Shown here: positions 17,680 through 26,425 of the stretch, piece by piece
Layout of the letters: each line of letters begins with the position of its first letter
Position numbering within the stretch: the first letter of the stretch is position 1
Origin: Candidatus Bathyarchaeota archaeon
GTDB taxonomy: Archaea; Thermoproteota; Bathyarchaeia; Bathyarchaeales; Bathycorpusculaceae
Direction of reading: 5' to 3'
Length of the DNA stretch: 63,439 bases
NCBI GenBank assembly: GCA_029907545.1
Contig: JARYLR010000006.1
Location: forward strand, 1-63,439
Made by a program: the position numbers and the translations under genes
Notes under the pieces: generated by a model
Seen by the model: only the letters and a program-made list of their open reading frames with translations
What the model was told of the DNA's origin: nothing
Database searches by the model: none

Positions 17680-19017
17680 TCAAGTGTGTGCTGTTTCTCT
17701 TGTGCCGAAAGCGACTTTGCGGTAGTTCATGTTAGAGGTGTACGCCCACATCGCGGTTGTGAAGTTTTTGGTGGAACGCCATGTCTTGAAGAATTTCTTG
17801 CGGATCGTTCCGCTGTTGTAGAGCCTTCGGGTGCATTCGTTCATCGCTTCTGCAAGCTCCGTAGGGGTCATGGACTGAGGCTTATGGGTCACTTCCGTCA
17901 TGTCATAGTGAACCCAGTCTGACGGGAAATTCACATAACGCAGACGCTGCTCGTCCTTCAGCTTGTTGAATAGTCTGGTTCCAGGCAGAGGAGTCAAATA
18001 GGTTACCTGCATGACGTCGATGCCGGATTTGAGAATGTAGTCAGTGCGGGCTTGAAGCTTTTCATAAGTGTCACTGTCCATTCCATAGATGAAGGCGCCT
18101 AACACAGCTATGCCGTGCCGGTTTATGCGGCGGAAGGCGTCATCATAGGAGCTTACTCCAAGCCGCAGGTTCAGCTTCTTGTTAACATCCTCCAGCGCAC
18201 TTGTGCTCTCTGCTTCCAGTCCAAGAAACACCATTCGGCATCCACTTTTCGCCGCATACTCCAAGACTTCCTCGTTGCCTGCAAAGTTTATGGATGCTTG
18301 GCAGAACCACTCCTTACTGATTCTGCGTTCAATCATGCCTTTAAACAGGGCTATTGTGCGTTCCTCGTCCTGTTTTCCGAAGCCTATAATGTTGTCGTCA
18401 ACGAAGAACACTCTCTTCTGAGGGATGCTTTCAAGCTCATCTAACACGTCTTCTACAGGACGTTTGCGTAAGCGTAGCCATTGAACGCTGTGACCGAGCA
18501 GCTCGCAGTTCATGGGGCAGCCGCGTGAAGTCTGGACAGAGCCAAACATGTAGCCTGGATGGAAAAGGTCTCTTCGCGGCTTAGGCATACTTTCTAGGTC
18601 TAGCAAGTTGCCTTTGTAAACTTCCTTTAGCTTGCCTGACTCGAAGTCTGAGATAACCTGGGTCCAGACGCTTTCTGCTTCGCCGACAACTGCGGCGTCA
18701 GCATACCGTGAAGCCTCTTCAGGCATCATTGAGGCATGTATCCCGCCGAGCACGGTTGGCACGCCTTTCTCTCTGTAAAGGCTGGAAATCTCGTAGGCTC
18801 TTGTGACGTTCGCGGTGAACGCTGTTAGCCCAACTAGGTCTGCGTCTCTGAACTCGAATGGAACAAAGTTCTCGTCAACGATTTCCACGTTTCAGTCACG
18901 AGGCGTAAGCGCCGCGATGATTCCAAGTCCAAGAGGCTGGAAACGGGAGCTAGGAGTGACTGTAAGTCCAACTCTGCGCGGGTTGATGGGATTAATGAGT
19001 ACAAGCTTCTTCGCCAT
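17680..19017 (-). pseudogene. B12-binding radical SAM protein with nonsense and frameshift lesions
   Basis: The ancestral start is the ATG at 19017 (MAKKLVLINPINPRRVGLTV). An in-frame TGA at 18892-18894 replaces the residue in TPRD-x-NVEIVDEN where Trp is usual. After it the B12-binding domain continues (VLGGIHASMMPEEA, GEAE). The radical SAM motif reads CPMNCELLGHS and the third cluster Cys is missing. A frame change explains this: CSVTAFNG is encoded one frame over (18500 down to about 18475), and about two bases before and one base after appear deleted, restoring the frame. The remaining SAM barrel is normal. If translated from 18888, the protein lacks a complete [4Fe-4S] site. Confidence 0.8.
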
Positions 19018-19200
19018 CTTGCTGTCTCCATTATTTCTTTAAATCTTAAACAGAAACTGATATAATAATCTAATCGGGCATAAGCGGCTAGCATAATTGT
19101 TCATTTCTACTTTTAAAGAGCTTGACGCGTGAATCCGATTTAGACAAGGATTTCCAGCAGACATCGTTTCTTCAGAGATTTACAGATACTTATGAGTGAT

Positions 19201-20859
19201 TCAGCGGTCTAGCTTACTTCCTTCACTTCTGCCAACAAGAAAGGCTGCCACAGCGAACTCAAGTAAGGCTGCAGTCGCAAACCACAACAGAACAAAGTCC
19301 AAGTTCGAAACAAACACTGCCAAAAGAATGGCGCCAAGAACCGGTGCAAAAGCAACTATCGCGCCGGGAATAAGAATAACAATGTAAGTGGTCAACCGCG
19401 TGTAGATGTTGCCAATAGCGAAGCCTGACTTCCAGAACATTGTCACAAGAAGCAAAGACTCAATCATAGCCGCCGCAGTTACCGAGAAAAAGTGTATGCC
19501 GCCATAAGCCAAGATGAAAAAGATGCTTTTCTGCAAGTACAGAGTACACGCCAAAAGCACAACAAGCGAAATGATGTAGGTTACTGCAGCCAGCATTGCC
19601 TTAGCTAGGATAAGCGTTCTTTTCGTGAGAGGCAAGCTTCGAGCATAAGCGGAAGATAAGCCTTCTATTGAGAAAAGCATGGGCGGAAGCAGAATCGTAA
19701 TGGAAGACATGCCCATAAGTATACCTAGCGTTTCGCCAAAGCCTACATTACTGAAAGCCGAGAAGGAGAAGGCGAGAATAGCCGTCTGAAACGCGGGCAA
19801 GAGGAGAAAACTTGCATAAGACGGGCTCCTTGAGGCTACTCGCAGATCTTTGCGGATGACTCCGGCAAGCCTGCCTTGCGGGCTGATTCTGGTGTCTCTG
19901 ACAACGCTTCTGCCAGAACTTATCGCGCCGACCGAGCCTACATTTCTGATTGCTCGTTCCGTCCACGTTAACGCGCCTAAAGCCAGCACAAAGTAGCCGG
20001 CGCCGGACGCTGCAGCAATGAATTGGGAGACAAAGTCGACACCTTCGGTTACCGTGACTTGAGATGCCAAGTAGCCGTAAGAGAACGGGTAGATCATCAA
20101 TACGGCATACGACGCCGAGAGAGTCGTCTGAGTGAGCGACATAAAAAAGTAGGCGATTTCCCTCCAGAAATTCATGACAATGTAGACGCCGAAAATGGGA
20201 ATAACCCAAACGAGCATTAGAGCCATTCTCATGAGGGTTTTCCAAGCTGAGCCTCCAGCGGCGCCAGCAATTCGGCTGTAGAAAAACTTGGCTAAGGCTG
20301 TAGTTAAAGCTAGAGCGAAAACTTCCGTAACGCAGATGCCGAGAAGCACCACGAGGCCTCCAGCCACTGAGCCTGTGAAAAGCAGATAAGCCAATGGAAA
20401 GCTGATAATGGCCACTAGGAGCGGAAGGTCGAAAATTCTTGCGAAGCACAACAGCGAGATGAATGATACATCCCTGCTGGCGAGAGGTAGAGCGTTCAGG
20501 GAAGTTATGACATCTGAAGCGAAGAATGAGGTGGTCACCTGAAGCCCCATGATGACTAGCAAGAACAGGAGGATAGCTAGAAACACGGAAACATTACCCA
20601 CTATACTGAGGCTTAGCGAGATCATGCCCGTTTCCCTAAATGTTGTCGAGGACAAGGTCATGAAAGCAAACATCACAATAGAGAAGGACATCAAGATTTT
20701 GCTGAGAATGGTGCTGGACTGAGCGTTTCCGATGAGCTTTCTAACATCTGTACCTGTCTTGCTTGGCAAGAGTCCTCCCGAACGTAACGAAAAGATTGAT
20801 TGAAACGCGATTTCTTTGTAAACAACCCCTGATATGCGCCAGAGCTCAGAAAACCTCAC
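19201..20859 (-). CDS. ABC transporter permease, about 12 transmembrane helices
   Basis: 552 residues with roughly twelve hydrophobic segments in two clusters separated by a soluble stretch (about residues 295-345), as in ABC-2-like exporter permeases of archaea. It starts three bases after the ATPase gene, in the same direction, so they are one operon. It lacks substrate-specific motifs. Substrate could be a lipid, drug or peptide. This unit is intact although genes on both sides are broken. Confidence 0.8.
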   Translation of the reverse strand: MRFSELWRISGVVYKEIAFQSIFSLRSGGLLPSKTGTDVRKLIGNAQSSTILSKILMSFSIVMFAFMTLSSTTFRETGMISLSLSIVGNVSVFLAILLFLLVIMGLQVTTSFFASDVITSLNALPLASRDVSFISLLCFARIFDLPLLVAIISFPLAYLLFTGSVAGGLVVLLGICVTEVFALALTTALAKFFYSRIAGAAGGSAWKTLMRMALMLVWVIPIFGVYIVMNFWREIAYFFMSLTQTTLSASYAVLMIYPFSYGYLASQVTVTEGVDFVSQFIAAASGAGYFVLALGALTWTERAIRNVGSVGAISSGRSVVRDTRISPQGRLAGVIRKDLRVASRSPSYASFLLLPAFQTAILAFSFSAFSNVGFGETLGILMGMSSITILLPPMLFSIEGLSSAYARSLPLTKRTLILAKAMLAAVTYIISLVVLLACTLYLQKSIFFILAYGGIHFFSVTAAAMIESLLLVTMFWKSGFAIGNIYTRLTTYIVILIPGAIVAFAPVLGAILLAVFVSNLDFVLLWFATAALLEFAVAAFLVGRSEGSKLDR

Positions 20860-20862
20860 AGC

Positions 20863-21636
20863 CTATCCCTCTTCCAGTCCTTTTATAACTTCGTCGATGC
20901 CTGCTTCTTGTTCAGTAACTTTCAAGAAGACGTCTTCCAGTGAGCCTTCAGCTTTTCTCACAAGCCTGCGGAGGTCGTCTACGGTGCCTTCTCCGACGAT
21001 TTTGCCCTTGTTGATTATGCCTACTCTGGTACAGAGTTTTTCAGCTATCTCCATTATATGCGTGGAAAAGATAACTGCTCCGCCCTTGCGGGCTTGGTAA
21101 ACCACGAGTTCTTTGAGGATTCTGGAGGATCGGGCGTCCAAGCCTATAAGCGGTTCATCCAGCACTAAGAGCGGTGGCTCATGAAGCAAGGCGGCAATTA
21201 TGGCTACTTTCTGCTTGTTTCCCATCGAGAGAGCTGCAATGGGCGTGTCGAAATGCGGTGTAAGTTCAAAAGCTGAAACCAGCTTCCCAAGCCGAGAATT
21301 TGCAGTGTCACGGTCAAGTCTCCTTATCGAAGACGTGAACTCGAGAAACTCTCGAGGGGTAAGCGCGTCCAGCAAAGCGACTTCTTCGGGAACGTAGCCT
21401 ATCTGGCTCTTAACGGTGACTTCCTCTGCTAAAGGCGTATCGAACACGGTGACGCTGCCTGAACGCGGCTCCAGAACGCCCACCAGAACCTTGATGGTGC
21501 TGGATTTGCCGGCGCCGTTTGGACCTAGCAAGCCGTAGACTTCGCCTGTCTTCACTTCAAACGACAGGTGATCTACGGCGATTAATGAGCCGTAGCTTAC
21601 CACCAGATCTTTGACGCAGACGGCCGCACGCTCCAC
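20863..21636 (-). CDS. ABC transporter ATP-binding protein
   Basis: 257 residues from GTG at 21636, supported by GGAGG seven bases upstream; the open frame extends further but without a site. Walker A GPNGAGKSS, Q-loop IGYVPE, signature LSMGNKQKV (a variant of LSGGQ), Walker B LLVLDEPLIGLD, H-loop FSTHIMEIAE. It is typical of ABC-2 drug/lipid exporters, forming a complex with the downstream 12-helix permease. Confidence 0.92.
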   Translation of the reverse strand: MERAAVCVKDLVVSYGSLIAVDHLSFEVKTGEVYGLLGPNGAGKSSTIKVLVGVLEPRSGSVTVFDTPLAEEVTVKSQIGYVPEEVALLDALTPREFLEFTSSIRRLDRDTANSRLGKLVSAFELTPHFDTPIAALSMGNKQKVAIIAALLHEPPLLVLDEPLIGLDARSSRILKELVVYQARKGGAVIFSTHIMEIAEKLCTRVGIINKGKIVGEGTVDDLRRLVRKAEGSLEDVFLKVTEQEAGIDEVIKGLEEG

Positions 21637-21812
21637 AAAGACCCCTCCTATGCTACTCTCGGTCTTCCTAAGCATCCTCTTCAATATATTAGTTGTTGAT
21701 TTGCCGAACTGCAAGCAGATCAGTGATGCATGAAACTAAGCGTTTGATGGCGTTCATAGGGAAAATTCTTAATAGCAAGTTTGAAGTCTGAAGCAGAACA
21801 CATGTTTGGCAG

Positions 21813-22747
21813 GTGAACGATGTGAGAACTAGAAGTCTATTACTCGCTGTAGTGGGAGTCGTTTTATTAGCCGTAATGCTTAATGTGAAAACTGCAGACT
21901 CGTCAGGAGATTCCGCCAACATCAGCGTTGGAGTATGGCTTGTGAATGTTGAGAAAGTGGATTTGGCTGCGAGCAGTTACCGACTGGATTTCTACCTTTT
22001 GTTCAGATTCGATCCCTCTGAAATAAGCATAGACGACGTGAAAGAGTTCGAGTTTCTCAATGGGCTTCCCACAAAATACGAAATCTCCGCCAGCGAGGAA
22101 CAGGGATATCTAGAATACCGCGTGAGAGGAGACTTCATAAAAACATTTGACTTCTCACGGTACTCCTACGAAACACACTCTCTTACAATAGAGTTGGAGC
22201 ATAAGAATCTCAACGCTTCCTTTTTGACCTATGAAGCAGATCCAACATCAAATGTGGATGAAACAGCTAGCGTAGCGGGCTGGGAGATCGGAGATTTTGA
22301 AACAAGTGTAGTAGAGCATTCCTACGGTAATGAGTCATATTCCAGATTCATTTTCAGTATTACGTTGATGCGCCCTGTGGTCTCGTCTTTCATCAAAAGT
22401 GTTTTACCTATCGCGATTATTACTACGATATCGTTGCTTACGTTTTTCATCTCGCCTTAAAACTTTGCCCAAAGAATAGGTTTAGGCGTAACGACGCTTC
22501 TCTCGGCAACATCGTTTCACCTTTCACTTCTCGCCGGCATTCCTCCGACTGGCTATTTGACTTTGGCTGACAGAATGATGATTGCGGTGTACACGATTTT
22601 CCTTTACAACCTTTCAGCATCCGTTTACCTAATGAGGCTTGTAGATGCGAAGAGAATAGAGGAAGCTCAGAAGTTTAACAAGAAAGCACTGAAAATACTG
22701 CCATACTGATTGTAGTCTTGATAGTAGTGACTCAGCTGATTCTCTGA
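21813..22747 (+). pseudogene. Pentameric ligand-gated ion channel homolog, two lesions
   Basis: Reading from 21813: signal peptide, extracellular beta-sandwich of about 170 residues, then TM1 (SVLPIAIITTISLLTFFISP). A TAA at 22458-22460 interrupts the frame, and the same frame continues with NFAQRIGLGVTTLLSATSFH, which is TM2, then TM3 (MMIAVYTIFLYNLSASVYL). A stop at 22707-22709 follows, but one frame over ILIVVLIVVTQLIL (to 22744) makes TM4. The order and spacing match prokaryotic Cys-loop-like channels (GLIC/ELIC type). The stop may derive from AAA (Lys), and the TM4 shift is a second independent lesion. Not a functional channel as sequenced. Confidence 0.75.
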
Positions 22748-23027
22748 CCCGCATGTGACTCTTTAAAAAGGAAGAGATAGAGGATAACGCTCGATGGGTT
22801 AGGATCTGGGCTGGCAACAAAATAGTAAATCGAAGATATCTCTGGATAAAACGTCTCAGAACTAGGGTTGCCTATTTTCAGATAATAAAACTGCTATCAC
22901 ACAATGGAGCCGTGAAAAATCGGTGATTATCTCGCATTCACTGTAGATGGAGGCGTCTCCGCTAATCCTCATTTTTCACATTATTCGGGCTACGCTTCAG
23001 CATGCACCAAGTCCCTTTATTGAGTGA

Positions 23028-23574
23028 TCAGCATTTTGTTGCAACGAGCAGGAAGTCGGTTGGCAGTAGAGGGGCTCCTTTGGTTTTTCTTTCATAACAG
23101 AATTCCTCTATACAATCAATTCTGAATCTTGCCTTAATCGCCGTATCAATGATATCAAGTTTCCATAGATATTCGACCGCTGGTGGGATGTCTTCATCGT
23201 ATCCCCAGAATTCATGGTTCAGAGTAGTGGGTCTTTGTTTAAAATAGCTTTTCCTTAGAGTTACTACTCCAGCTTTCTCTTCTGTTATTAAAAAAATGGG
23301 TGGAAGTCTGAAACGATTAATCCGCCTCCACTCTTTAGCACACGGTAGGCGCTCTTCATCCAATTATTAAGGGTCTTTATCCAAAGGAAAATGCCGCATT
23401 CAGCAACCGCCAAATCAAAATTATTGCTAAGAATAGTCTTAGGAAGGTTCTGGCAATCAGCCTCTACCAAATCTACGTGAACGCCGCAGCATGTAGCAGC
23501 CTTGCGCACAAGCCGAACTTGCTCTCGAGAAAAGTCAACGCCGGTAGCAACGGCGCCTTTCTTGGCACACCAAC
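23028..23574 (-). pseudogene. Class I SAM-dependent methyltransferase remnant
   Basis: Open sequence from about 23574 (WCAKKGAVATGVDFSREQ) through DLVEADCQNLP and FDLAVAECGIFLW to VLKSGGGLIVSDFHPF encodes the SAM-binding core after motif I; motif I itself is missing. The frame breaks at a run of seven T (A on the plus strand, near 23287-23293) and continues one frame over to 23028 (LITEEKAGVVTLRKSYF, ending TDFLLVATK). One added T would join the two parts. The missing 5' end abuts a RibD-like fragment. Confidence 0.65.
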
Positions 23575-23594
23575 ATCAGAAGTCCGTCACCGAA

Positions 23595-23729
23595 TTAAAG
23601 CAAAATGATTTTCTTTCCTGCAATAGAATTCCACCGTTTGTCTCCGAACATGAGCAAGATGCCGAGAGCTGTCGTGAGCCTTCCGTCAACAGATGCTGCA
23701 CCGTACATGACGACTTTAGGGCTATCCAT
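23595..23729 (-). pseudogene. RibD-like reductase, N-terminal fragment
   Basis: 44 codons from ATG at 23729: SPKVVMYGAASVDGRL is the N-terminal NADPH-binding start of RibD C-terminal/dihydrofolate-reductase-like proteins. FGDKRW follows and then unrelated sequence and a stop. About 80% of the usual length is absent. The fragment is followed directly by the methyltransferase remnant, so a deletion probably joined two genes. Confidence 0.5.
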
Positions 23730-23879
23730 GTTTCCAACTTCTTCCAATCATTAACTTCAAGTATGGGTATTAGGCAAGGCGCGGTCATATAAGACAACTG
23801 TTCACGAAAAACATTCAAACATAACAGTTCCAGAAGACCTTTCAGAAAGCCAAAACAGTCGCCATATAACGGATAAAAT

Positions 23880-25004
23880 TTATGGAATTATCTCGCATCC
23901 GTTGTATTTCACGAATTCGAAGTCTTCTAGGCTTATTCTCCCGCTTTCGGCAAGTCTTCTGATCCTTGGCAACTGATCAGCTATCGCTTCTACTAGGTTT
24001 CTGACGGTTCCGCACACTAGGCCGTAGGTTTCCGCGCTCCATCTCTTCGTAACGTTAGCGTACAAGCAGCGACCGCCACAGACACCAAGCAAATTGCACT
24101 CGGTACAAGGCTCCTTCACGAAAACTCTTGCCAGCATCCGCGGATCTGCAGAGCCTACGTGACCGAGATAATAGTCTTTCATCCCCCACATGGTTGGGCA
24201 GGAAACAATGTAGCCGTCGGTCTGTATCGCATAGTTAACCCACCCAGCTCCACACCGCATTAAAGCCTCTTTCTCCCCGCGAAGAAGCGAATACGCGATT
24301 CCGAGAAGTGGATAAAGCCTCAAGACCTTTCCACGCTCACACATGTAGTCAACCCAGAACTCCGCCAGCCTCCGTATTCCCGGGTTGTAGCTTTCTTCCG
24401 TCCACTGCTTGAAGCCTCTTCTTTGGAAGTCGGTTTTCCAAAAGCCTGCATTAAGCTGCCAGTGAACCGAAGCGAAAGGAAACTCGGCGTTTTCTAGAAG
24501 CCATCTTACCTGCCTGTAGATGTCAGTCTGCTCCATAACCGTCATCCGCGCAATCAGCTCGCCTGAAAACCCGTTACCCTTAATCAGCTTTAAGTTGTCC
24601 ATAACCTTTCTGAAAGTGCCCTTCCCACGGTAGAAGTCCGTTAACGCTTCGTTACCGTCAACGGAAATCAGAATCGTGTGAAACCTGTTCACGTATTCCG
24701 GCTCAAGACGGTCAAGAAGCAGCCCGTTCGTCTGAATCATAAAATGCTTAACTTTCACCGCGTCCATGATCTGCTTAATCTCGTCCACGCAGAGCAGAGG
24801 TTCCCCGCCATAAAAGGTCAGCACGCACTCCGCGTCACGGCTGCAGAACCTACGCAAAGCGTCAAGATCATAGCTAATCTTTCTGGGCAAAGCATAGTCA
24901 ACATTCAGCCCAGAGAAATCGTCTTCCGTGTCCTCAAGCGCCTCGCCATAGCAATACCTGCACTGCAAATTGCATTCAGTCGTCAAGATCACATGGAAGA
25001 ACAT
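23880..25004 (-). CDS. Radical SAM/SPASM peptide-maturase-like enzyme
   Basis: 374 residues. The N-terminus has CNLQCRYCYG, the complete CxxxCxxC cluster site, and GGEPLLC for SAM. The C-terminal SPASM-like region has CxxC and CGGRC motifs (CTECNLLGVCGGRC) for auxiliary clusters. It ends FVKYNGCEIIP, as in archaeal peptide-modifying radical SAM proteins. It starts 29 bases after the MFS gene in the same direction, so it is second in that operon. A RiPP-type role is likely from the family; the substrate is unknown. One candidate short ORF lies divergently at 26371-26424. Confidence 0.75.
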   Translation of the reverse strand: MFFHVILTTECNLQCRYCYGEALEDTEDDFSGLNVDYALPRKISYDLDALRRFCSRDAECVLTFYGGEPLLCVDEIKQIMDAVKVKHFMIQTNGLLLDRLEPEYVNRFHTILISVDGNEALTDFYRGKGTFRKVMDNLKLIKGNGFSGELIARMTVMEQTDIYRQVRWLLENAEFPFASVHWQLNAGFWKTDFQRRGFKQWTEESYNPGIRRLAEFWVDYMCERGKVLRLYPLLGIAYSLLRGEKEALMRCGAGWVNYAIQTDGYIVSCPTMWGMKDYYLGHVGSADPRMLARVFVKEPCTECNLLGVCGGRCLYANVTKRWSAETYGLVCGTVRNLVEAIADQLPRIRRLAESGRISLEDFEFVKYNGCEIIP

Positions 25005-25033
25005 ACACGATTCTTTGAAAGAGAAACTTGCTC

Positions 25034-26254
25034 TTAAACATATTTTTCGCTTATCTTCCTAGCCTTCTCAAGGTAACTCTTAAGCTCTCGCTCCCTGATC
25101 TGCTTTTCAGGCAAAGTCTCGGGAGCAAACAGAATCGGCAGAACCGCCAAGAACAGGAAAAACGCTGCCAAAGAAAAAGCACTGACTTCACTCAGCAAAG
25201 ACACGTAACCAGCAAAAAGCAATTGAAAACCAGCTGCCACAAAAAGAGGAAGGCTCCCAATGAAATAGTACAGCTCTTCAGAGCCTTTAGGCGCCAAATC
25301 ACCCCAGACCACGGTAACAAAGATAGCGTAAAACAGTCCCCAAGCAAAACCTTCGCTGATAAAGAAGAAAAACCATGAAGGCGCCGCGTTGGGAAGAATA
25401 CCTATCAACGCGTAGGCTATGCCAACTACGGAAAAACCCGCAATTATCATGGGTTTGCGTCCAACTAAATCGCTTAGAAAACCGCCTACAAACGCAGAAG
25501 TGCTGTGGAAAAGCAATGAAAAAAGCTGAAAAACAACATAGTGGTCAGGAAACGTGGCTTTCACAAAATCTCTCAAAAGCAGTTCCTCAAAGGCATTTAT
25601 AATGTTGAAGACAAACCATGGAAGAATGTACAGCCAAAGACGTTTATCATATCCTATATTAAGCTTGTACTCTGCAAGCCTCTTTCTGCTAGTGAATGAC
25701 TTGTTCTCAGGATGCAAAATCAGGAGAGGAACAGCTCCTGCAAGTCGCCACAGCCCAAAGAAGACGTAAATGAAAAACAATCCAAAAAACTCAGCAGAAA
25801 CGTTGACAAGCATGGCAAGCAAGAATGAAAACATAAAGATTAGACCGCTGAAACGTCCTCTTTTCTCGATGGGCACGTTCTCTGCAAAAAAGCCTAGACA
25901 AGCAGGCATTCCAAGCCCTAATGAAAAACCCCACCCTAGGCAAAGCCAATGAAAAAACGAAGAGGCAGAATACGGAACTAGCAAAACCAGCGATATTGCT
26001 GTCCCGAGCAGGGTCCATGACAACAAGAGTTTATATCGATTCCTTAGAAAGATCAGCCCCACTACTCCTCCGACGATTACGCCCAAGGAGTGAAGGGCTA
26101 TCAACTCCAAGTAGCTAAAGCCGAGATCTCGAGAAACACGGGCAATTAGATCCAAGGTCAAGTAGTACCATAAAAAGGCGTTAAGCAGCATGAGAAATAT
26201 CGGAAAGCCTCTTTTATCCATTCCCAGCTTCGAGGTTACGTTTGCTTCATGCAT
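25034..26254 (-). CDS. MFS transporter
   Basis: 406 residues from ATG at 26254 (MHEANVTSKLGMDKRGFPIF), chosen over the longer frame from 26299 because GTGAAAG precedes it. About twelve hydrophobic segments, with the conserved loop GGFLSDLVGRKP between TM helices of the second half. It is encoded just upstream of the radical SAM gene, a typical exporter position, though import is possible. A divergent TATA-box/inverted-repeat region lies at 26316-26347. Confidence 0.85.
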   Translation of the reverse strand: MHEANVTSKLGMDKRGFPIFLMLLNAFLWYYLTLDLIARVSRDLGFSYLELIALHSLGVIVGGVVGLIFLRNRYKLLLSWTLLGTAISLVLLVPYSASSFFHWLCLGWGFSLGLGMPACLGFFAENVPIEKRGRFSGLIFMFSFLLAMLVNVSAEFFGLFFIYVFFGLWRLAGAVPLLILHPENKSFTSRKRLAEYKLNIGYDKRLWLYILPWFVFNIINAFEELLLRDFVKATFPDHYVVFQLFSLLFHSTSAFVGGFLSDLVGRKPMIIAGFSVVGIAYALIGILPNAAPSWFFFFISEGFAWGLFYAIFVTVVWGDLAPKGSEELYYFIGSLPLFVAAGFQLLFAGYVSLLSEVSAFSLAAFFLFLAVLPILFAPETLPEKQIRERELKSYLEKARKISEKYV

Positions 26255-26315
26255 TCTTTCACTTCGTAAAACAATGTATAACCAAGAATTCTTTATCAAT
26301 CTTATGTGTTCATGT

Positions 26316-26347
26316 GTTGAACATAAAGATATTTATATGAGTTCAAC
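26316..26347. promoter_or_regulatory. Inverted repeat around a TATA box
   Basis: GTTGAAC (26316-26322) and GTTCAAC (26341-26347) flank ATTTATAT (26331-26338). The arrangement fits a repressor site over a divergent promoter for the MFS gene (minus) and the small ORF at 26371 (plus). The sequence is visible; the function is inferred. Confidence 0.4.
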
Positions 26348-26370
26348 GGATATACAGTTTGGCGATTGAG

Positions 26371-26424
26371 ATGAGGAGAAAGCAGAAAGTTCCCATTCGT
26401 GGATGGCCCGCTTGGGGTTTCTAG
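26371..26424 (+). CDS. Tiny ORF, possible peptide precursor
   Basis: Seventeen codons: MRRKQKVPIRGWPAWGF. A TTG start at 26359 would add four. It begins 33 bases after a TATA-like box and ends two bases before the end of the converging polyprenyl-synthase gene. A basic leader followed by a Trp/Pro/Gly-rich tail resembles a modified-peptide precursor, and a radical SAM/SPASM enzyme and MFS transporter are adjacent. It may also be chance. There is no homology evidence. Confidence 0.25.
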   Translation: MRRKQKVPIRGWPAWGF

Positions 26425-26425
26425 G

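Noticed and set aside
298-18894. Recoding of TGA as Trp or selenocysteine to explain the in-frame TGAs
   Set aside because: TGA is used as an ordinary terminator in intact genes here (for example nrdD and the small protein ending at 12358), only two genes show internal TGA, and one of them has further lesions. No SECIS-like element was seen.
22750-22923. Open frame of 57 codons after the channel pseudogene (FKKEEIEDNARWVRIW...)
   Set aside because: No start codon, no recognisable motif, and it is short; could be a fragment but I cannot support a family.
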